NCBI GenBank assembly: GCA_947378845.1
Contig: CANCLQ010000006.1
Location: 1-47,423 of the forward strand
DNA: 47,423 nucleotides
Source of the DNA: Opitutia bacterium
GTDB lineage: Bacteria > Verrucomicrobiota > Verrucomicrobiia > Opitutales > UBA953
Direction: 5' to 3'
The stretch's first letter is position 1, and each line of letters starts with the position of its first letter. Both the position numbers and the translations under genes were made by a program. Shown one piece after another: positions 35,135-43,520 of the stretch. The notes under the pieces are model-generated. The model was not told the origin of the DNA. It saw only the letters and a list, made by a program, of their open reading frames with translations, and searched no databases.

Positions 35135-35161
35135 GGAACAAGTCTTTCTGTAACTTGTACC
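35135..35161 (+). promoter_or_regulatory. Imperfect inverted repeat upstream of the giant cytochrome gene
   Basis: GGAACAAGT (35135-35143), 9-nt spacer, ACTTGTACC (35153-35161); 8 of 9 positions pair. It ends 11 nt before the ATG at 35173. Candidate operator or leader hairpin. Confidence 0.4.
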
Positions 35162-35172
35162 CATTTAACCGC

Positions 35173-38100
35173 ATGCGGCTGATTTCAACATTCCTCGCCT
35201 CGCTCGCTTTGAGCGTCTCGATGAGTCGTGCCGAGGTGGTGGTCATTCAGCCGTTTGAAGGTGATGGATTTGATAGCTGGCAAATAAATGGTGAGGCCTT
35301 CGGTTTGGCACCTGTGGCGGGTCGCATGGAAGGCTTGAGCGGAGTGTTTTTGGATTATGCAGGTAACGCCTTGGCGTGTTCGGCGGCAGGTGGCAACGAA
35401 TCGACTGGAACATTAATCTCGCCGGAGATCTTGCTGAATCAACCTTACATGGCGTTCCTTATCGCGGGTGGAAATCATCCTGGAAAAACCGAGGTTCGTT
35501 TACTGGTGGATGGTAAAGTAGTGCGAACAGCGACAGGTCGAAACAGTTTGGCTTTCCGGAAAGAGGTTTGGGATATTTCTGAATATAAAAACAAGAAGGG
35601 TGTGATTCAAGTGGTGGACGAAGAAGTTGGCTCGTGGGGTTTTATTGCCATCGATCACCTTGTTTTGTCGTCACACAATAATCCCATGATTGTGACGCGC
35701 GGGCGGCCCGCTCCGGTTGCTGATACCACATTACAGCGAGTGCCTAATGAAGGTAGTGCGGCTACGGTGGCAGGTTTGAATTTCAAAGAAATTGCAGATT
35801 ATGCGAGCGCAGGAATCACTTCGCCCGCCTCGCTTTCAGTTAGTAATAACGGCAGTATTTTTGTCGCCGAAACGCACCGCAATCGCTTCGGCGTCGAAGA
35901 CGATCGCACTAACCTCTATTGGTATCACGATGATTTAGCCTCGAAGACCGTAGAGGATCGCCGAGCTTTGCACCAAAAGTGGGCGAGTAAAAAATCATAC
36001 GAATGGATGACGGCGAAATCGGAAATCGTTCGCCGCTTATCGGACGAACGGGCCGACGGCACTTATGCACAGGCTACGGTTTTTGCAGATAAGTTTAACG
36101 ATTTACTGGATGGTATTGGCAGCGGCGTTTTTTCGTGGGATGATACCGTTTACTATGCATGTATTCCGCGCCTGTGGATGTTGCATGATGTGAATCAGGC
36201 GGGAAAACTTTCTGAACGTAAAGTCATTGAGTCTGGATTCGGTGTGCGCGTCTCGCTTTCAGGTCACGACATGAGTGGTTTCGTCATGGGCTACGACGGC
36301 CGCGTTTATGGTAGTATTGGTGACCGCGGCTTTAATCTAACAACAAAAGAAGGGCGCAAATACGATTCGCACAATCGTGGAGCTATTTTCCGTTTCGAGC
36401 CTGATGGTACACAATTTGAAGTCGTTCACAATGGACTGCGTAACACTAAGGAATTCGCGTTTGATGAATGGGGCAATGGTATCGGTGTAGATAATAATTC
36501 CGATCAAGGCGATGAGGCGCGTATTGTTTATGTCATTGAGGGTGCGGATTCGGGTTGGGAGATGGAGCACCAAGCGATGCATACCTTCCATCGCGAGATT
36601 GGTTTGGATCAGCGACCGCCATCACGCTGGATGACAGAGCGTACGTGGGAAAAGCAGAATGATGTGCAGCCTTCGTTTATCGTGCCGCCTGTGGATTATG
36701 TTTGTTCGGGTCCGTCGGGCGTGACTTACCACCCGGGCACAGGATTTTTAGCATCGGAAGAAAAACATTTCTTTGTCTGTGATTATCGCGGCTCCTCACC
36801 GGGGTCAGGTATTTGGTCGTTCAAGCTACAACCGCAAGGCGCCGGATTTAAGTTAGTCGAGAAGCATCAATTGATTTGGGGTATTGCGGCAACGGACGTC
36901 GATTTCGACTGGAAAGGTCGAGTAGTGATTTCGGATTACGTCACAGGCTGGGGCTCGCAGGATCTCGGACGCATCGTAAATTTGACTGCACAAAAACCAT
37001 TCAAGTCCGAAGAGTCCGCCACAGTTGCAGATCTAATTAAGAAAGGATTTTCGACGAGTACGTCTGATGAGTTGGCACAGCTGCTTCGCCACGCCGATCA
37101 ACGTGTACGCCTGCGTGCACAGTTGGAGTTAACGCGTAGGCCCGATGCGCTGGTACGTTTCACGCAAGCAACGCAGTCGGATAACGCCTTAGAAAGAGTG
37201 CATGGTATTTGGGGCCTAGGTATTCTGGCCCGACGCGGTGCAGCGATTGCGCCGAACGATGCTTGGAGCGCGGAGCCTAAGCCAATCGCACCCTTAGCTG
37301 ATCGCTTGGCTGCTGCGCAACGCTTGGTGGTGTTATTAAGTCATGCCGATGCCGAGGTAAGGGCACAGGCTGTACGTGCCTTGGGTGAAGGTCCGATTGC
37401 GGGCAATGATTTGCCATTCGCAAAACTCATTTTGGATGAGTCGCCTCGCGTGCGCTTGTTCGCGTCGATTGCAGCGGGTCGTTTAAGCGCAGACAAATTC
37501 TTGCCGGAAGTCTTTACGATGCTGAAGCAGAATGCGGATGCGGATCCTATTCTTCGTCATGCTGGTTCGATGGCTATTGATGGTATGTGTAAGGATAAGC
37601 AGGCTTTGGAATCAGCCGCGACGCATGAATCGAAGTCAGTACGATTGGCGACGGTGATGGTGATGCGTCGTCGTGGTGACGAGAGCGTGGTTCATTTTAT
37701 TAATGATCAATCAACCATCGTGGCGGATGAGGCAATACGAGCCATTCACGATTTATATTTCGAGACCGCGCGTCCAGCCGTGGCGGCATTATTAGATACA
37801 CGAGATAAGCGTGCATGGACTCCGTTTATGCTCCGTCGCTTAATCTACAGTGCCTACCGTTTAGGCGGTGAAGAAAACGCTGCCCGATTAGTGTCGGTTG
37901 TTTTAGATAAGACCATTCCTGAAGAAGTGCATACTGAGGCCCTGCGACTACTGGGACTGTGGACGAAGCCTTATCCTATCGATCAATTCTCAGGGCACTG
38001 GGCACCGCTGCCTGATCGCGACGCGAAAGAATTACGCACGATTTTAAATAAAGCTTTGCCCAGTTTAATTAAGAAAGATTCAGCGACGCTGCTGACCACT

Positions 38101-39453
38101 TTGAGTTTGGTGGATCAATATCAATTAGACACATCGGTTTTAACAGAGGAGACCTTGCAGCAGTTGATTGCCAATCAGGAACTCAGTGGACCCGCCAGAG
38201 CGAAGGCATTTGCGATGTTGCTAGCACGTAAGCCAAATAATTCATCTGCATTATTCGAGCGCTATGCCTCCGACAAAAAAGATGAAGTTGCGATGGTCGC
38301 AGCGGCTGAGTTGGCACGGCAAAATCCTGAGCGTGGATTGATTGAATTACGCAAATCAGCCGCTGCAGAATCTACGGCGCGCCGTCAGGCGGCATGGAAG
38401 ATTTTAGCCACATTAAAGACCGAAGGCGTCGAAGCTTTCTTCGTGGCGCAGCTTAAGGCGCTTGAAGATACTAAGGGTGTAAATTCTGCTGCGATTGAAA
38501 TCATCGAAGCTGCTGAAGTTCGCTCAGAGCCAGCCGTCCTTAATGCGCTGAGTTCTTTGAAGAAATTATTAAACAGCGAAACCAATAAACTTGCGAAGTG
38601 GATGCCTGCACTGGAGGGCGGCGATGCGACCAATGGTTTTGCATTATTCCAATCGTTGCCTGCGGGGCAGTGTATGCGCTGTCACCGTTACTCGACGGAC
38701 AGACATACCGCTGGTGGCGAGGCCGGACCTAATTTAGTGGGGGTCGCGAAGCGTGGTGATCGTAATTATTTATTAGAGTCGATTGTCCAATCAAACGCGG
38801 TGGTCGCTTCGGGTTATGGCACAGTGAATATCGAGTTGGTGAATAAGGGTGCATTAACGGGCACCTTGTTGAATCAAAATGCCAATGCGGTGGATATCGA
38901 TGTCGCTGGCGTGCGTTGGCGTGTGATGCGCAAAGACATTCAGTCGATGACTGAGCCTGTTTCGGGGATGCCAATTTTAGATGGCGTGTTATCACCTCGC
39001 GAAGTGCGCGATATGGTGGCGTGGTTAGCGACGTTGGACGTGGTGCCTCCGAAGCCAAAGGTAGCTGATCCGAAAGTCTTAGATATTTCTAAAATCAAAC
39101 CAGTGGTGACAGCGGCTCACATTAATCCAGCGGTCATGGCTCTTGGTAAGCAGCAATTTATCACCTGTGCGGCGTGTCACGGAGCAAAGGGTGAGGGCTC
39201 GGCGATTGCGCCGCCACTGGCGAAGTCGGATTGGGTTAACGGACCTGCTGAACGTTTGATTGATATTCAACTCCATGGCTTGTCGGGTCCGATTACGGTT
39301 TCGGGTCAGTCCTATAATTTCCCCGCACCGATGCCGGCACAGGCATATCAGACCGATGAGCAAATCGCCGCCGTGTTAACTTATATTAGAAATAGTTTTG
39401 GTAATTCAGCACCCGCCGTGAAGCCCGAGCAGGTGAAGGAGCGGAGAAAATAA
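35173..39453 (+). CDS. Giant secreted dehydrogenase-like protein with HEAT repeats and two c-type haems
   Basis: 1426 aa from ATG 35173, which starts a signal peptide (cleavage likely after SRA near residue 20); TTG 35155 is less likely. Order of parts: beta-sandwich domain (about 20-170, PFEGDGFDSW), a beta-propeller related to sorbosone/glucose dehydrogenases (about 210-600), alpha-helical HEAT-like repeats (about 630-1140), and two cytochrome c modules with CMRCH (1167-1171) and CAACH (1332-1336), each followed by a possible Met ligand. This composition is the membrane-bound dehydrogenase/haem-binding type greatly expanded in Planctomycetes and Verrucomicrobia. Predicted role: periplasmic oxidation of a sugar or alcohol, with electrons passed through the haems. 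Substrate unknown. Confidence 0.9.
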   Translation: MRLISTFLASLALSVSMSRAEVVVIQPFEGDGFDSWQINGEAFGLAPVAGRMEGLSGVFLDYAGNALACSAAGGNESTGTLISPEILLNQPYMAFLIAGGNHPGKTEVRLLVDGKVVRTATGRNSLAFRKEVWDISEYKNKKGVIQVVDEEVGSWGFIAIDHLVLSSHNNPMIVTRGRPAPVADTTLQRVPNEGSAATVAGLNFKEIADYASAGITSPASLSVSNNGSIFVAETHRNRFGVEDDRTNLYWYHDDLASKTVEDRRALHQKWASKKSYEWMTAKSEIVRRLSDERADGTYAQATVFADKFNDLLDGIGSGVFSWDDTVYYACIPRLWMLHDVNQAGKLSERKVIESGFGVRVSLSGHDMSGFVMGYDGRVYGSIGDRGFNLTTKEGRKYDSHNRGAIFRFEPDGTQFEVVHNGLRNTKEFAFDEWGNGIGVDNNSDQGDEARIVYVIEGADSGWEMEHQAMHTFHREIGLDQRPPSRWMTERTWEKQNDVQPSFIVPPVDYVCSGPSGVTYHPGTGFLASEEKHFFVCDYRGSSPGSGIWSFKLQPQGAGFKLVEKHQLIWGIAATDVDFDWKGRVVISDYVTGWGSQDLGRIVNLTAQKPFKSEESATVADLIKKGFSTSTSDELAQLLRHADQRVRLRAQLELTRRPDALVRFTQATQSDNALERVHGIWGLGILARRGAAIAPNDAWSAEPKPIAPLADRLAAAQRLVVLLSHADAEVRAQAVRALGEGPIAGNDLPFAKLILDESPRVRLFASIAAGRLSADKFLPEVFTMLKQNADADPILRHAGSMAIDGMCKDKQALESAATHESKSVRLATVMVMRRRGDESVVHFINDQSTIVADEAIRAIHDLYFETARPAVAALLDTRDKRAWTPFMLRRLIYSAYRLGGEENAARLVSVVLDKTIPEEVHTEALRLLGLWTKPYPIDQFSGHWAPLPDRDAKELRTILNKALPSLIKKDSATLLTTLSLVDQYQLDTSVLTEETLQQLIANQELSGPARAKAFAMLLARKPNNSSALFERYASDKKDEVAMVAAAELARQNPERGLIELRKSAAAESTARRQAAWKILATLKTEGVEAFFVAQLKALEDTKGVNSAAIEIIEAAEVRSEPAVLNALSSLKKLLNSETNKLAKWMPALEGGDATNGFALFQSLPAGQCMRCHRYSTDRHTAGGEAGPNLVGVAKRGDRNYLLESIVQSNAVVASGYGTVNIELVNKGALTGTLLNQNANAVDIDVAGVRWRVMRKDIQSMTEPVSGMPILDGVLSPREVRDMVAWLATLDVVPPKPKVADPKVLDISKIKPVVTAAHINPAVMALGKQQFITCAACHGAKGEGSAIAPPLAKSDWVNGPAERLIDIQLHGLSGPITVSGQSYNFPAPMPAQAYQTDEQIAAVLTYIRNSFGNSAPAVKPEQVKERRK

Positions 39454-39495
39454 CGCGAGCGCAGTTCGCGTTATTTAGGAGACTCGTGGGATTTA

Positions 39496-39602
39496 GGTAG
39501 GGGCGGCACTGCGTGACGCCCGTTGTCCGTATCGAGAATAGGATGTCGACCGAGGTTCGTTAGTCGCAAGGCGAACGGGCACGACGCAGTCGTGCCCCTA
39601 CC
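39496..39602. repeat. 107-bp REPIN-like element, copy 2
   Basis: It begins GGTAGGGGC and ends GCCCCTACC, with 7 differences from 21719-21825 by my count, four of them clustered between the two hairpins' inner ends (TCGTTAGTCGCAAGG versus TCGTATGTCGCGTGG). It lies between the convergent cytochrome and fbaB genes, just upstream of a terminator. Confidence 0.85.
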
Positions 39603-39605
39603 AAC

Positions 39606-39635
39606 ATAAAAAAGCCCCGGAGGCCGGGGCTTTTC
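39606..39635 (-). terminator. Bidirectional terminator between the giant cytochrome and fbaB
   Basis: AGCCCCGG (39613-39620), AGG, CCGGGGCT (39624-39631). Read leftward it is followed by a run of six T, so it is strongest for fbaB; read rightward it has TTTTC. Same stem as the terminator at 28967-28985. Confidence 0.9.
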
Positions 39636-39652
39636 TTTGATGACCTTCGCTA

Positions 39653-40723
39653 TTACGCGATGGTGACTTCTTTGTTGAGGTAAACGTCCTGAATGGTGTG
39701 CAGGAGTTTTGCGCCTTCATTGATGTCGCGTTGGAAAGCTTTGCGACCCGAGATGAGTCCTTGGCCACCGGCGCGCTTGTTGATGACAGCAGTCTTAACT
39801 GCTTCAGCGAAGTCGTTATTGCCCGAAGGACCGCCCGAATTGATGAGACCGATGCGACCCATGTAGCAATTAGCCACTTGGTAGCGAGTGAGGTCGATGG
39901 GGTGATCGGAGCAAAGGTCGGTGTACATGCGCTTGTCGATCTTACCATAGGAAGATTCGGTTTGTTGGATAGCGAGGTAACCGCCGTTGTTTTCAGGAAG
40001 CTTCTGCTTGATGATGTCGGCACAGATGGTGACGCCGAGGTGGTTGGCTTGGCCAGTAAGGTCAGCCGACACGTGGTAGTCTTTGTCCTTCTTGAAGGCG
40101 TTATTGCGGGTGTAGCACCAGAGTACCGTAGCCATGCCTTGTTCGTGAGCCATTTGGAAGGCTTGCGATACTTCGATGATTTGGCGGTTGGTTTCTGGGG
40201 AACCGAAGTAAATCGTCGCACCGACAGCAGCGCAGCCCATGTCAGCGGCTTGCTTGATAGTGCCGTACATCACTTGGTCGCCGATGTTTGGATAGGTGAG
40301 CAACTGATTATGGTTAATCTTAACCATGAAAGGAATCTTGTGTGCGTAGCGGCGGGAGACGCTGCTCAGTACACCGAAGGTCGAACAAACAGCGTTACAG
40401 CCGCCTTCGATAGCGAGCTTCACGATATTTTCGCCGTCGAAGTAAATCGGGTTCTTAGCGAACGAAGCACCAGCGGAGTGTTCGATGCCTTGGTCGACAG
40501 GGAGAATGGAAACGTAGCCAGTGTTAGCGAGGCGACCCGAACCGTAGAGGCGTTGGAGGTTAGCGAGGACGCGGTTGCTGCGATCCGATGCGCTGAAGGC
40601 GTGTTCGACCCAATCTGCGCGAGGCAGGTGGATTTGGTCTTTTTTAATCTTCGGGCTGCTGAATCCGAGGAGGGATTCTGCGTCGTTACCGAGAAGTTTT
40701 TGGATTTCGCTGTATTGGCTCAT
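39653..40723 (-). CDS. fbaB: Fructose-bisphosphate aldolase, class I (DhnA/FbaB type)
   Basis: 356 aa, normal length for the bacterial/archaeal DhnA-type class I enzyme. PVDQGIEHS near 75-83, FMVKINHNQLL near 132-142, and ICADIIKQKLP, whose Lys239 is expected to form the Schiff base. It splits fructose-1,6-bisphosphate without a metal. No Shine-Dalgarno sequence precedes the ATG at 40723. Long open frames on the opposite strand and in another frame over this gene are by-products of its biased codon use. Confidence 0.95.
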   Translation of the reverse strand: MSQYSEIQKLLGNDAESLLGFSSPKIKKDQIHLPRADWVEHAFSASDRSNRVLANLQRLYGSGRLANTGYVSILPVDQGIEHSAGASFAKNPIYFDGENIVKLAIEGGCNAVCSTFGVLSSVSRRYAHKIPFMVKINHNQLLTYPNIGDQVMYGTIKQAADMGCAAVGATIYFGSPETNRQIIEVSQAFQMAHEQGMATVLWCYTRNNAFKKDKDYHVSADLTGQANHLGVTICADIIKQKLPENNGGYLAIQQTESSYGKIDKRMYTDLCSDHPIDLTRYQVANCYMGRIGLINSGGPSGNNDFAEAVKTAVINKRAGGQGLISGRKAFQRDINEGAKLLHTIQDVYLNKEVTIA

Positions 40724-40865
40724 GTGTTGTTCGTGTAGATGAAAATTGTGAGACTAACGCTCACCAAAAGGTGGATTTGGGGCGAGGGCATCAAGCCATA
40801 AGTTAAAAACCCTCATAAAAGATATAATCATCAGCACCGGCTGACCACTTTCGGGCGGTATCTGA

Positions 40866-42725
40866 CTAAATTTGCCAGTCGGAACCAGAGGCTGAAGCAG
40901 GAGGCGGCAGGCCTGGGTGCGGGGCGGTGACGATGCGTAAGACTGCATCGGATCCGCCGGCAAGTTGTCGGGCGCGTCGAACGGCTTGAGCGAGGGCGGC
41001 TGTCGGATTGGCTTCACTCCAGGGAATGAGGTTTTCCACGCCGACCGCTTTATCGAGCCCCGCATTCACAAAAATCTTCATCGTGTCAGCCTTCACTTCG
41101 CAAAGGATCAGGTGACGGTCGCTGGATTTAAGTGTCTCAGCTAAATCGCGCAAAAGTAGAACGCCATTAGCGTCGAGGTGATAGGCTTCGCGGAATTTCA
41201 GAACGAGAACTTTTAAATTCGGATCCGATGAAGCACGACGGAGGTGTTCATGAAAAGCCTGAGTGGCGCCGAAGTGTAAACTGCCTTCGACGTGCAGAAT
41301 TGAAATGCCGGTCGTGCCTTGGCCTTTGGGGCGTTCACGAATCTCTCCAGTTTCTGAAAAATCGTATTCAACGACTTCAGGCTCGGAAGTTTGTCTTAAG
41401 TAGAATGCGATGGCGACAGCAGTGCCGAAGAAGATGGCGACGTCGAGAGGGGCAAGTAACGCAGTGATAAACGTCGCTAAGAAAACAATCCGATCTTGCG
41501 TACCCGATTTGAGGATTAGCTTTATGGCAGAAAGATTCGCGAGTTCGATTTCAACTAAGATAACAAGTATGGCCAATGTTGAGAGAGGAACGATGGCGAC
41601 CCAGCCACTGACGAGGTAGGCCGCAGCGAGAATGAATATACCGCAGAAGAGTGAAGCGTAGGCCGTACGTGCGCCGCTAGAAACGTTGAGAGCCGAGCGA
41701 CTGATAGAGCCGGAAGCCGCCATGCCGCCAGAAAAGGCGCAGGTGAGATTAGCCATGCCGAGTCCAAATACTTCTTGGTGTAAGTCAGAAGGACGCCCCG
41801 TTTTTAAGGCGGAAGCACGGGCATTAGCGGTGCCTTCAATGACAATTAGGACCGCCAGGGCGAGGGCAGGAGAGAATAATGTGGAAAGTGTATGCAGTGA
41901 AAAATCGGGCAAGTGTAAGGCGGATGATGAACGGGCCGCATCACCCACGTAAGTTACAAGCGCGTGTGAGCTGCCTTGAGAGAGTGCGACATTTTGAGCG
42001 AGCATCGCACCAAAGGTTGCTACGGCGACGGAGCCCAAAATCGCTTTTCCTGCTCCGTAAGGTTTACGTAATAAATAATAAGTGACGGCCGTGATGATGG
42101 CTAAACCGATTTCAGGATTAATGAGCAGCTTGCCCATTTTGAAAACCTGCCAAAGAACTTCAGGTAAACTTTCACCAGCGTGGTCGCCATTCATGCCGAT
42201 GGCGAAAGGAAGTTGAAGTGCGATGACGCGTAATGCGGCTGCTGCGATATAAGCGGAGATGACGGTGCGTGGAACGAAGTCAGCAAATCCGCTCAGGCGT
42301 AACCACGATGCGAGCAACAGAAAGATGCCCGTCATTAAGATGAGCGTTGGTAGAATTGCTACGCGTTGATCGGGAGAAAGCGCGCCAAGGGCGGCGAATG
42401 TTCCGAGCAGCAAAGCGGCGGATGCGTTTGTGGGTCCGGCAGAAAGATTGGCTGAGCCGGTGAAGATGGGCGCGACAAATGCAGCGACGCCACAGCCCAC
42501 TAAGCCGCACCAGACTGGCAGGCCTGCTTTCATGGCGAAGGCCATAGACATCGGGAAGGCGAGCAATGCGACGTTTAAGCCAGCGATTAGGTCGGCCTTA
42601 AATGTTTGTCCATCCATTCGACTGGCAACGCCAGCGATAGGGAAGAAGCGCGGACGGGGAAGAGCAGCCAGTTGTCGGCCGAAATTTCGCAGTGTTGAAA
42701 AGAAACTGAAGATTCCCTGTATCAC
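40866..42725 (-). CDS. SulP family anion transporter with STAS domain
   Basis: 619 aa. Ten or more membrane helices fill the first 430 residues, including the SulP-type opening KADLIAGLNVALLAFPMSMAFA-like segment and GSANLSAGPTNASAALL. A cytoplasmic STAS domain lies at about 455-570 (ISILHVEGSLHFG, VLVLKFREAYHLDANGV, LILCEVK); the position of the regulatory Ser in anti-sigma antagonists is Asn here (DANG). The family carries sulfate, bicarbonate or other anions, and the substrate cannot be read from sequence. Start ATG 42725 has 35 residues before the conserved region; a shorter start is possible. About 140 nt with no gene separate it from fbaB, probably containing the fbaB promoter. Confidence 0.88.
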   Translation of the reverse strand: MIQGIFSFFSTLRNFGRQLAALPRPRFFPIAGVASRMDGQTFKADLIAGLNVALLAFPMSMAFAMKAGLPVWCGLVGCGVAAFVAPIFTGSANLSAGPTNASAALLLGTFAALGALSPDQRVAILPTLILMTGIFLLLASWLRLSGFADFVPRTVISAYIAAAALRVIALQLPFAIGMNGDHAGESLPEVLWQVFKMGKLLINPEIGLAIITAVTYYLLRKPYGAGKAILGSVAVATFGAMLAQNVALSQGSSHALVTYVGDAARSSSALHLPDFSLHTLSTLFSPALALAVLIVIEGTANARASALKTGRPSDLHQEVFGLGMANLTCAFSGGMAASGSISRSALNVSSGARTAYASLFCGIFILAAAYLVSGWVAIVPLSTLAILVILVEIELANLSAIKLILKSGTQDRIVFLATFITALLAPLDVAIFFGTAVAIAFYLRQTSEPEVVEYDFSETGEIRERPKGQGTTGISILHVEGSLHFGATQAFHEHLRRASSDPNLKVLVLKFREAYHLDANGVLLLRDLAETLKSSDRHLILCEVKADTMKIFVNAGLDKAVGVENLIPWSEANPTAALAQAVRRARQLAGGSDAVLRIVTAPHPGLPPPASASGSDWQI

Positions 42726-42781
42726 GTCATCTTTGATGACGACCTCAGCGGGGCACTCAATCGATTTTTCTTAAAATTAAT

Positions 42782-43240
42782 CTAAGCTTCCGAATCGAGC
42801 TGATGAATCAGCGATTGCTGCAGGAGACCGAAGCAGGAATAGCACGCCAGGGCATGACGTTTCTCGGAAGGCAGGCTTTCGTCTTCGAGCTCCTCAGCGC
42901 CATCGAGTTGGGAATCCGGAATATCAGCAAAAACTAAGTCGCGCAGAGCGAAACGAACGGCCGAGAGGGCGCGAAGGAAGGCGAGTGACTGGGCTTCATT
43001 GCGTAGAATGATGGTCGCAGGGTCGCCTTTGGCGCTGGCGAAGGCGGTGGCCAGCAAGCGGGCTTCTTCGCTGGCTTGGGCGCTGAGGGTTTCGGTCCAG
43101 AAATTTGCTACCTCAGGGTCAGCGTCAGGGATTTTCGCACGATTCACGGAAACACGTGCGGCTGCGGGCGCAATCAGGCGCAAAAGGTCTGTCAGCACTT
43201 TGCGTGCTTCGGCGGTCATGGTTAAGCGAAGTTCAGCCAT
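42782..43240 (-). CDS. DUF2017-like protein, partner gene of clpS
   Basis: 152 aa, helical, no signal. It overlaps the end of clpS by 8 nt. The segment RNEAQSLAFLRALSAVRFALRDL resembles the 'A..L..WL..LR..LG.RL' core of DUF2017, a family that in Actinobacteria is typically encoded beside clpS. The match is by eye and by context, not by search. It ends with a Cys pair (ACYSCFGLLQQ). A function linked to ClpS or ClpAP proteolysis is inferred. Confidence 0.6.
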   Translation of the reverse strand: MAELRLTMTAEARKVLTDLLRLIAPAAARVSVNRAKIPDADPEVANFWTETLSAQASEEARLLATAFASAKGDPATIILRNEAQSLAFLRALSAVRFALRDLVFADIPDSQLDGAEELEDESLPSEKRHALACYSCFGLLQQSLIHQLDSEA

Positions 43241-43520
43241 CTTTTTCTAAAATAGCGTTGAGGTGCCACTGCTGTAATTCGAGTGCCACCATTTCGGCGG
43301 GCTCACGATCACCTGTCCAAACAGTGGCTCGTCCGTCTTCGTGAACTTCGAGCATTAATTTTTTGGCCACTGGTCGAGACACACGTAGCACTTTCATAAA
43401 TGCGAGCACAACGTAGTCGGTATAATTAATTGGGTCATTGAGAACAATGACGTTCCATTTGGGGCTGGGCTGAACGACCGACTCGGTTTTTATTTCCGGT
43501 TTAAGCTTGGGTTTGCCCAT
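43233..43520 (-). CDS. clpS: ATP-dependent Clp protease adaptor ClpS
   Basis: 95 aa from ATG 43520. An upstream in-frame start at 43625 would lie 125 nt inside the kinase gene and is less likely. The core PKWNVIVLNDPINYTDYVV and KLMLEVHEDGRATVWTGDREPAE matches ClpS: the Asn-Asp pair (LND) and the His of VHEDG that bind the N-degron amino group are all present, and the C-terminal EMVALELQQWHL helix follows. ClpS delivers N-end-rule substrates to ClpA/ClpC with ClpP; no clp protease genes are in the window. Its start overlaps the kinase stop by 20 nt. Confidence 0.92.
   Translation of the reverse strand: MGKPKLKPEIKTESVVQPSPKWNVIVLNDPINYTDYVVLAFMKVLRVSRPVAKKLMLEVHEDGRATVWTGDREPAEMVALELQQWHLNAILEKDG

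Noticed and set aside
39598..40221. 207-codon frame on - overlapping fbaB in another frame
   Set aside because: Ser/Thr-rich low-complexity translation with no motif, inside fbaB and running through the terminator hairpin.
39698..40738. 346-codon open frame on + opposite fbaB
   Set aside because: It mirrors fbaB almost end to end; its composition (Val/Ala/Asp/Glu-rich, no motif) is what the reverse strand of a strongly codon-biased gene gives. fbaB has all family motifs.
40754..41065. 103-codon minus-strand frame between fbaB and the SulP gene
   Set aside because: Mostly inside the SulP gene's STAS-coding end in another frame; no motif, no plausible start signal.
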